From Gammaproteobacteria bacterium (lineage in GTDB: Bacteria > Pseudomonadota > Gammaproteobacteria > DSM-19610), in NCBI GenBank assembly GCA_011371465.1, contig DRQL01000221.1:1-12877 (forward strand): a stretch of 12,877 bases of DNA. Reading direction: 5' to 3'. Positions 7,485 to 11,963 of this stretch are shown here, piece by piece (the first letter of the stretch is position 1; every line of letters begins with the position of its first letter). The position numbers were made by a program, and so were the translations under genes. Under the pieces are notes generated by a model. That model did not search any database. It was not told the DNA's origin and worked only from the letters and a program-made list of their open reading frames with translations.

Positions 7485-7524
7485 AGCGCTTCCCTTTTTC
7501 ACCTGGTTGCACAAGGAGCAGACA

Positions 7525-8223
7525 GTGGTACCCACGTATTTCCGGCACACCGGCCAACGGCTGCAGATGGCGGCCCTGGCTGCCATTACCCTCTTTTTAT
7601 CTGCCGGCTGCGCGACCGACCAGGTGCACTCTTCGGTACAGTTCGATGCCATCTCACTGGCCGCGGACGACCTGGAAACCTGGGGACTGGGCTTCATTAC
7701 ACCGTCTACCGTGACCGGGCAGGAACAGGACGTACAGAACCTCGCCTTTGTGTTTGCCCGGGTGCTGGAAAAAGAACGCCCCGATATCCACGTCGTCAGT
7801 CTTCCCGAAGCACTGAGCTCGGTCAACCGGGCCGGCCTTGCCGACGAATACAAGCAAATGTACGTCGATTACAGCGATACCGGGATCTTCAAGAAAGACG
7901 CGCTGCACCGGGTGGGCGAAGTCATCGGCGCGCGCTATCTCGCACAGCTGAAACTGTCCAGCTTCAACCAGAACTCCAGGGGACGCTTCAGTTTCCTCGG
8001 CTTGCGCCTGATGCAGACCAAGGCAGCCAATATCCGGCTGTTTCTGCAGATCTGGGACAGCGACAGCGGCGCAATCGTGTGGGAAGGCGCGGAGGAAATG
8101 AACTATGCCTGGGACACCTCCAGCGAGAAACCGGTTACATTCCAGCTGATCGTCGAGGAAATCGCCCGCAACCTGGTCAACAAGTTGCCGGGGGCACCTG
8201 ACAACCCCGCGCAAGATAAATGA
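7525..8223 (+). CDS. Predicted lipoprotein of unknown function
   Basis: The product has 232 residues. The N-terminus is basic (RHTGQR), then a hydrophobic stretch ends in LFLSAGC with Cys29 as the lipidation site, so it should be a lipoprotein facing the periplasm. I chose GTG at 7525 because AAGGAG lies 6 bases upstream and this start places the signal peptide normally; an in-frame ATG at 7429 would add 32 unlikely residues. The mature part has an alpha/beta look: LGFITPSTV (55-63), VGEVIGARYLAQLKLSSF (130-147), IRLFLQIWDSDSGAIVWEG (170-188), and a C-terminal helix (203-221). The 'variable strand, then IWD..SGAIVWE' pattern recalls the CsgG/LpoB/DUF799-type lipoprotein folds, but this is a fold-level impression, not a family assignment. 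It is divergent from the ATPase and 99 bases before the MerR gene. Confidence 0.78.
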   Translation: MVPTYFRHTGQRLQMAALAAITLFLSAGCATDQVHSSVQFDAISLAADDLETWGLGFITPSTVTGQEQDVQNLAFVFARVLEKERPDIHVVSLPEALSSVNRAGLADEYKQMYVDYSDTGIFKKDALHRVGEVIGARYLAQLKLSSFNQNSRGRFSFLGLRLMQTKAANIRLFLQIWDSDSGAIVWEGAEEMNYAWDTSSEKPVTFQLIVEEIARNLVNKLPGAPDNPAQDK

Positions 8224-8295
8224 AACAACATTCAATATATACTATAACATCTTGTATTTGAATATTATTTAATATTTTTCAGGAAGTGGTATAAC
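8224..8295 (+). promoter_or_regulatory. AT-rich promoter region of the MerR gene
   Basis: Bases 8224-8280 are about 84 percent A+T (9 G/C in 57), unlike anything else in the window. An extended -10 follows (TG at 8287-8288, then TATAAC at 8290-8295) with a weak TTTAAT -35 (8268-8273) at 16 bases. An UP-element-like or silencer-binding tract is plausible. I see no clean MerR-type dyad with a 19-20 base spacer. Confidence 0.42.
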
Positions 8296-8322
8296 CCTGT
8301 TGTTTCAGTCGGAGCAAAACGC

Positions 8323-8736
8323 GTGAACACTCGCACCACCCCGCTACACCGGATCAGCGACGTCAGCAAACTGCTCGACATGTCCGCCGACACATTGCGT
8401 TACTACGAAAAGATCGGCCTGATCCCGAAAGTGCAACGCAGCGGTGGTGGCGTTCGCCTGTACAGCGAAGCCGACCTGTCGCGCCTGCGCTTTATCCGTC
8501 GCGCGCAGACCATGAATTTTTCCCTGGCGGAAATCGGTGACCTGCTGAACATGCGCGAAGACCCGCAACACGCACGCGATGAAGTACGCGAACTGACACG
8601 TGGCAAACTCGCCGCCGTGGAACAGCAACTGACAGAGCTGGATACCCTGCGCAGGGAACTGCAGCTACTGGTCAACCTGTGTACGGGTAGCGAGGAAGGT
8701 TGCCCGATCATCGACGGGATCGACAAAACCCGGTAA
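8323..8736 (+). CDS. MerR-family metal-responsive-type transcriptional regulator
   Basis: This 137-residue dimeric DNA-binding protein has a winged helix-turn-helix at 10-78, with SADTLRYYEKIGLIP (21-35) and GVRLYSEADLSRLRFI (43-58). A long dimerisation helix follows (about 86-117), then a C-terminal metal-binding loop: Cys120, then Cys127 in GCPIIDGI. The two-Cys loop with CPII is the CueR/ZntR/CadR type. The residue equivalent to ZntR Cys79 / CueR Ser77, which separates divalent from monovalent sensors, appears to be Arg85. The metal is therefore uncertain, and a non-metal role is possible. The start is GTG at 8323 with GGAG 8 bases upstream. Most MerR regulators sit beside their target; here the only metal-relevant neighbour is the ATPase across the lipoprotein gene, and no efflux or chaperone gene is adjacent. 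Confidence 0.86.
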   Translation: MNTRTTPLHRISDVSKLLDMSADTLRYYEKIGLIPKVQRSGGGVRLYSEADLSRLRFIRRAQTMNFSLAEIGDLLNMREDPQHARDEVRELTRGKLAAVEQQLTELDTLRRELQLLVNLCTGSEEGCPIIDGIDKTR

Positions 8737-8763
8737 CCGTTTCAGGCACTGTGTACGGTTACC
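8732..8763. terminator. 9-bp inverted repeat spanning both convergent stop codons
   Basis: GGTAACCGT (8732-8740) and ACGGTTACC (8755-8763) are perfect complements around a 14-base loop. The MerR stop TAA (8734-8736) is in the left arm and the opposing gene's TGA (8744-8742) is in the loop. It can form in either transcript and is the only candidate terminator for both genes. No T run follows, so efficiency is doubtful. Confidence 0.45.
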
Positions 8764-9245
8764 TGCTGTGCCTCATCGTGCAGAAGGTCGCAGGCCTGCT
8801 CGACCTCATGGCGATGGCCGCCGACCAGCAACAGGTAGTGTTCTGCGTGAATTGCCTGTTCATACTCTTCGATACTGTGCCGCGGTATACCCAGACCATA
8901 TAACGCCTTGCCCGGCACGGAAAGACCCGCCGCTGCCTCACTCTCTCCATGGATCATCAGGGACACGATCTGCCCTGCCGCAGCCAGTGCTCCGCTGCCC
9001 GGCACCCAGAAACAGGCCGCATCCGGCAACAGCTGCCATACCTGCGCCCAGGTGGCACTGGCTGGTCCCCAGAAACGCGCCTGGCGACCAGTCAGGCAGA
9101 ATCCGATGGGTAACGCCTGCGCCTGGCTACCTTTCCCCAGCACCGACACCTGCTGCAGGTCGCTACCCGCGGCCTGCAAGCTGTGCAGCGCTTTCGCCAG
9201 GCAACTACCGCCCGGATAGATCGAAACACAACTGTTTTGTTCCAT
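8742..9245 (-). CDS. DUF1269 / general stress protein 17M-like protein
   Basis: The product has 167 residues from ATG 9245. I prefer this start to GTG 9251 because a G-rich GGGGTGGGA lies just upstream; the GTG start would add two residues. An N-terminal alpha/beta part (1-58) is followed by hydrophobic segments around 70-98 containing ACFWVPGSGALAAAG. The C-terminal domain contains KALYGLGIPRHSIEEYEQAI (113-132) and HYLLLVGG (136-143), then a helix and QVTVHSA. The 'GIP..S...YE.A....YLL.V.G' block is the hallmark of bacterial 17M/YflT-like and DUF1269 proteins linked to general stress and low-temperature induction; no enzymatic activity is known. The glycine-rich membrane centre is shorter than usual. 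It converges on MerR with a 5-bp gap. A Crp-geometry dyad lies upstream at 9330-9351. Confidence 0.72.
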   Translation of the reverse strand: MEQNSCVSIYPGGSCLAKALHSLQAAGSDLQQVSVLGKGSQAQALPIGFCLTGRQARFWGPASATWAQVWQLLPDAACFWVPGSGALAAAGQIVSLMIHGESEAAAGLSVPGKALYGLGIPRHSIEEYEQAIHAEHYLLLVGGHRHEVEQACDLLHDEAQQVTVHSA

Positions 9246-9305
9246 TCCCACCCCATGAAATCAGTCGGCATCCCTGCCTGACCGTTGATAACCGGACCAC
9301 GTTTA

Positions 9306-9311
9306 ACCATA
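9306..9311 (-). promoter_or_regulatory. Candidate -10 (TATGGT) for the DUF1269-like gene
   Basis: TATGGT reads 9311-9306 on the - strand and would start RNA near 9299, 54 bases before the ATG at 9245. There is no good -35 at the right spacing. A symmetric dyad is centred 41.5 bases upstream of that start, the usual place for a class II Crp/Fnr activator. Confidence 0.33.
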
Positions 9312-9329
9312 GAAAAGAATCATGATAAG

Positions 9330-9351
9330 GGCTGTCATCTGGGTGACAGCC
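9330..9351. promoter_or_regulatory. Crp/Fnr-geometry dyad, TGTCA-N6-TGACA
   Basis: GGCTGTCA (9330-9337) and TGACAGCC (9344-9351) are perfect 8-base complements with a 6-base centre. Five-base half-sites separated by six bases within 22 bp is the layout of Crp/Fnr sites; E. coli CRP uses TGTGA-N6-TCACA. The TGTCA half-site differs at the fourth base and resembles what is known for CooA. An mRNA hairpin is the alternative, but the position upstream of both flanking genes favours an operator. Confidence 0.5.
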
Positions 9352-9476
9352 GTCCGCCTGCCCTGCCCGTACACCAGGCGTCCTTCTGTGCGGTTGCTCG
9401 ATTTCCGCGGCAAATTCAGATACCTGGATCGAACCTGGCGAGTCGCACGAGAATGCCTGACCGGGCAGCCCGGCGC

Positions 9477-9505
9477 TGGACCTGCCGCAGAAAAGATCCT
9501 ATAAT
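9477..9505 (+). promoter_or_regulatory. Sigma-70 promoter for the 59-residue gene
   Basis: A perfect TATAAT (9500-9505) sits 17 bases after TGGACC (9477-9482, 4/6 match). RNA would start near 9512, giving a leader of about 99 bases before the ATG at 9611. Confidence 0.6.
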
Positions 9506-9526
9506 ATGGGACGTATTTCCCATATT
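9503..9526. promoter_or_regulatory. Operator-like 9-bp palindrome over the transcription start
   Basis: AATATGGGA (9503-9511) and TCCCATATT (9518-9526) are perfect complements around CGTATT. The dyad overlaps the end of the -10 box and the predicted start site, so a bound protein would block initiation. Only the right arm would be transcribed, which argues against an RNA hairpin. Confidence 0.5.
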
Positions 9527-9610
9527 TGTGGGGTATGGAACCTGGAGGCAAAGAGGACGCGCAGGCATTTTGATGAACGTCGTCGACAATACACCTGTAA
9601 GGCAAATGGT

Positions 9611-9790
9611 ATGAATACGCCGAGAAAACCCGAAAAAAGACAAGCAGAACGAAGGCGTGATTTCAATTCGAAGCTGGCAACCCGGTCCGGGTCTGCCACG
9701 AATCCCGTTGTCTACCGGGATCGTCGCAGCATGCCGGACCGCAGGCTGAACAACATCCAGCTCGAATTCATCCCGCTGCAGCTGGTTTAG
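9611..9790 (+). CDS. Small arginine-rich protein of unknown function (59 residues)
   Basis: The start is ATG at 9611, with AAGG 8 bases upstream; an in-frame ATG at 9506 precedes the predicted RNA start and is unlikely. The protein is basic (11 Arg, 3 Lys against 6 Asp/Glu), with no signal peptide or membrane segment. The N-terminal half is Lys/Arg rich and probably disordered (ERRRD at 13-17). The C-terminal half, NPVVYRDRRS then MPDRRLNNI, holds a repeated DRR pattern and ends in the hydrophobic LEFIPLQLV. The Arg-rich pattern suggests binding to RNA, nucleotide or another acidic partner, but I know no function and cannot place it in a family. It has its own promoter and operator-like dyad and stands alone. 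Confidence 0.55.
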   Translation: MNTPRKPEKRQAERRRDFNSKLATRSGSATNPVVYRDRRSMPDRRLNNIQLEFIPLQLV

Positions 9791-10162
9791 TGCGGGCTCA
9801 TCACGCGCCAGCCGGCGCCATACAGCGCAGGTGTCCCCTTGCGTTCTGAATCCGTACCGCCTGTTTCCGCAGGATGCCCTGCCCGGGGAATAATCAGTAA
9901 TGGTCCTCCCTGACCATAGCATCACCGATCCGGGCCATGGGGTCGGATGGTATACCGTTCCAGGTAAAACTTCTTTGCCAATAACTGCGTATCTCTTTCC
10001 AGTGGCTGGATTTCTGAGTAATACCCGTACCCGTACGATGACGGGATCAACAATCCTGATTTAAGTAACCACAGGCACATACTATCCCGTTACAGTTCAG
10101 TAGCCTTATCCTGCATCGGTTCAGAAGACCAACCCGGCGGTTAGTCAGATACCGGTGACGGT

Positions 10163-10178
10163 ATGGCATTCTGCTTGT
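10163..10178 (+). promoter_or_regulatory. Near-match to a sigma-54 promoter
   Basis: TGGCAT, five bases, then TTGT (10164-10178) approximates TGGCAC-N5-TTGC, with the -24 GG intact but the -12 GC read as GT. PEP-CTERM genes in several proteobacteria are RpoN/PrsR controlled, so the location is suggestive, but the -12 mismatch makes function doubtful. RNA would start near 10190, about 150 bases before the gene. Confidence 0.22.
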
Positions 10179-10248
10179 GCTGGTTGTCGGCAGGGTGTAC
10201 TGCCATCGTCCCCTTGATCGTATCGGAAACCGGCAAGTCTATAAGCGT

Positions 10249-10283
10249 TTGGTGAATTAACCACTACAGAGGTATAGTATAAA
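10249..10283 (+). promoter_or_regulatory. Promoter and near-palindrome for the VPLPA-CTERM gene
   Basis: TTGGTG (10249-10254) and TATAGT (10273-10278) are 18 bases apart; TATAAA (10278-10283) is an alternative -10. A near-palindrome at 10250-10263 (TGGTGAATTAACCA, 12 of 14 symmetric) covers the -35 box and may be an operator. The leader then contains a small GCCAG/CTGGC stem (10289-10306). Confidence 0.42.
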
Positions 10284-10342
10284 AGTCAGCCAGCTAAATT
10301 ACTGGCCATAAAAAAACAGAACGGATGTTCGGAGGATCACTG

Positions 10343-11068
10343 ATGAACCTGCAAAGAACCACCCTTTCGACCTCGATCGCCATTGCCCTGGGCATGGTGA
10401 GCTATACCGCTAACGCCAGCCTGACCAACAGTGCAACGCTCGATTTCACCATGGGTACGCCGCAGGTCATTGGCTGCACCAATGGCACCATCCCGCCCTG
10501 CAACAACAACGCCTATGACATCACCGATATTGTCGGTTCGTATTTCAGCATGGATCTCCAGAATGACGGTATTGTTTCGCCGTCTGAAAAATTTTCCATC
10601 GGCAGTTTCAATGGTATCCATATCGGCACGGCTCAAGCGGCCAGCGGCAGTCACTCGGGACTCATTAATGGCTCGGAAAACCCGGGCATCGATAACCCCT
10701 GGCTGTTTTCCGGCAACGTCGGCATGCACCAGACCACCTCCCCGGTTACTGTCAATGGCGGCTCCGGTGACAACCTGACCCTGGACATGAGCGGCTGGAG
10801 TATTACCTGGAACGGGATTCCGGACATTTCGTTGGTACAACTGGGTGCCGCCACCATCGCTTGCAGCACCGGCAGCAGCTGTTCGGACGGCAGCGACTAC
10901 ACACTGGATGCCGCTTTCCACGTGGCTGGCGCCGGTTTTACAACGGTCCCCTATACCGTACATCTTGAAGGACAGGTCAGCAGCGTTCCGGTACCGGCAG
11001 CCGCATGGCTGTTTGGTTCGGGTCTGGCAGGACTCATGAGTATCGCGAGGCGCAGAAAAGCTGGCTAA
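10343..11068 (+). CDS. Secreted protein with VPLPA/PEP-CTERM-type sorting signal
   Basis: The product has 241 residues from ATG 10343, chosen over 10325 because GGAGG lies 7-8 bases upstream. A Sec signal peptide (1-25) ends in TANA. The mature part is Ser/Thr/Gly/Asn rich, probably beta-structured, with four Cys (45, 53, 174, 180). The C-terminal tripartite signal spans 215-239: VPVPAAAWLFGSG, a hydrophobic helix, then ARRRK. This is the VPLPA variant of the PEP-CTERM signal recognised by exosortase (EpsH/XrtA type), which removes the tail; substrates are usually linked to exopolysaccharide or biofilm matrix. No exosortase or EPS gene is in this window, so the system must lie elsewhere, as is common. 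The mature part does not show a family I recognise. It converges on the Crp/Fnr gene 40 bases away. Confidence 0.85.
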   Translation: MNLQRTTLSTSIAIALGMVSYTANASLTNSATLDFTMGTPQVIGCTNGTIPPCNNNAYDITDIVGSYFSMDLQNDGIVSPSEKFSIGSFNGIHIGTAQAASGSHSGLINGSENPGIDNPWLFSGNVGMHQTTSPVTVNGGSGDNLTLDMSGWSITWNGIPDISLVQLGAATIACSTGSSCSDGSDYTLDAAFHVAGAGFTTVPYTVHLEGQVSSVPVPAAAWLFGSGLAGLMSIARRRKAG

Positions 11069-11108
11069 GGATTGCCGTTGCGTGGGCAATGAATGGCTGG
11101 CTCCCTAC

Positions 11109-11870
11109 TCAACGTTGGGATGAAATCCTGGTGCCCTGCGCCGGCCGGGGATCGACTTCACCCGCATACTCCTGCAGGGATTCCAGCTCCGCAACCTCCG
11201 TGTGAAACTTGTCCCGGTGCAGGATGCCCTGCCTGCGCCAGTGCTGCAGGTGCCGGTTGATCACCTGGCGCACCGATCCCACCATGCGTGCCAGTGCATC
11301 ATCATGCAGATCATGGATCAGCCGCAGGTGAAATTTTTCATCCCCTGACTGTGGATGCTGCGGTGCGACATGGCGCAGGATCAGGCGCGCCAGGCGTGTC
11401 ATGGTGTCGTGCAGGGCAAGGTCGGTAGCCAGGTCTTCCATCCTGCGCATCTGTTCCCCCAGGTAGGGCAGGAAGTTGCGATTGAATTCGGGGTGCCGGT
11501 CGATCCAGGCACGCGCGGCGTCAATCGGCACCGAGATCAGTGCAACATCATCCAGCGCAACGGGCACCACCTCGTGCGGCCGGGTATTCAGCAGGGTCAC
11601 CGTGTCGATCCCGTCCCCCGGACCGAGGATATACAGGGTGATGCTCCTGCCGGTCTGCGGATTGATGCGCGCCACTTCCAGGCGCCCTTCAATCAGCAGG
11701 TAGAAACGCTGCTGGAAAATCTCCGGGTCCAGCTGTACACCCCGCCGCCAGGTGTCGCGCCGGAACAGCGCCAGCATGTCATCGAGCAGGGTATCGGACA
11801 GGCCGGCAAACAGCGGCGAACGCGACAGGACGTCTTTACAGTGCCGGTAGTAGACCGGGTCTCTTTTCAT
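11109..11870 (-). CDS. Crp/Fnr-family transcriptional regulator
   Basis: The product has 253 residues from ATG 11870. AAGGGG lies 9 bases upstream, and a candidate promoter (TTGTCA 11919-11914, 16 bases, CATGAT 11897-11892) falls inside the longer GTG-11939 frame, arguing for the shorter one. An N-terminal cNMP-binding-type beta roll spans about 15-125 (SPLFAGLS, FYLLIEGRLEVARI, LGPGDGID). A dimerisation helix (about 127-155) leads to a winged HTH at 180-218 (LARMVGSVRQVINRHLQHWRR). The cAMP-pocket Glu and Arg-Ser are replaced (GPGD, then RPHE), and there is no Fnr-type Cys cluster, so neither cAMP nor an FeS cluster is expected; the signal is unknown. The recognition helix reads Arg201-Gln202-x3-Arg206 where CRP has Arg-Glu-x3-Arg. 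It lies downstream of the permease gene, 93 bases apart, on the same strand. Confidence 0.85.
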   Translation of the reverse strand: MKRDPVYYRHCKDVLSRSPLFAGLSDTLLDDMLALFRRDTWRRGVQLDPEIFQQRFYLLIEGRLEVARINPQTGRSITLYILGPGDGIDTVTLLNTRPHEVVPVALDDVALISVPIDAARAWIDRHPEFNRNFLPYLGEQMRRMEDLATDLALHDTMTRLARLILRHVAPQHPQSGDEKFHLRLIHDLHDDALARMVGSVRQVINRHLQHWRRQGILHRDKFHTEVAELESLQEYAGEVDPRPAQGTRISSQR

Positions 11871-11891
11871 TACCGGCAACCCCTTCGACGG

Positions 11892-11919
11892 ATCATGGGT
11901 GGAGCCGGCAGTATGACAA
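11892..11919 (-). promoter_or_regulatory. Candidate promoter of the Crp/Fnr gene
   Basis: On the - strand TTGTCA (11919-11914, 5/6) and CATGAT (11897-11892, 4/6) are 16 bases apart. RNA would begin near 11885, leaving a short leader that just contains the AAGGGG ribosome binding site. This supports the ATG at 11870 as the true start. Confidence 0.4.
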
Positions 11920-11963
11920 ATTGCCCTGCATTTAGACACCCTGCCGGGCCTCGCCGGACGCGG

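Larger units (their letters stand above)
9246..9610. other. Divergent regulatory region, no gene seen
   Basis: The 365 bases between the DUF1269-like gene (-) and the 59-residue gene (+) hold two inverted repeats and two candidate promoters, listed separately. Open frames here lack ribosome binding sites and recognisable content; I see no RNA gene. Confidence 0.6.
9791..10342. other. 552-base intergenic region with small hairpins
   Basis: I find no convincing gene here. Small perfect stems occur at 9869-9882 (GCAGG/CCTGC), 9900-9917 (ATGGTC/GACCAT), 9925-9946 (7 bp with one wobble), 10030-10045 (CCCGT/ACGGG) and 10149-10164 (ATACCG/CGGTAT with a GTGA tetraloop). It is less GC-rich than its surroundings towards the right end. 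An unannotated small RNA is possible, but no rho-independent terminator is evident. The last 100 bases hold the promoter of the VPLPA-CTERM gene. Confidence 0.5.

Noticed and set aside
7429..7524. Longer N-terminus of the lipoprotein from ATG 7429
   Set aside because: It would cross the predicted -10 boxes and bury the lipoprotein signal peptide; GTG 7525 has a strong AAGGAG.
9416..9925. A 169-codon - strand frame over the small gene
   Set aside because: It has no ribosome binding site and low-information composition, and it covers a promoter and palindrome; most likely a chance frame.
10149..10200. Possible c-di-GMP (GEMM) riboswitch because of the GTGA tetraloop hairpin
   Set aside because: The second conserved helix and the GGGACGCAAAGC-type core are absent.
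9869..11233. A 15-base exact repeat (GCAGGATGCCCTGCC) at 9869-9883 and 11219-11233
   Set aside because: One copy lies inside the Crp/Fnr coding region, and a match of this length is not far from chance in a window this size.
11871..11939. Upstream GTG start of the Crp/Fnr gene with a CxxxC-like segment suggesting an FeS cluster
   Set aside because: The extension has no usable ribosome binding site and overlaps a better promoter candidate; its Cys pattern does not match Fnr.
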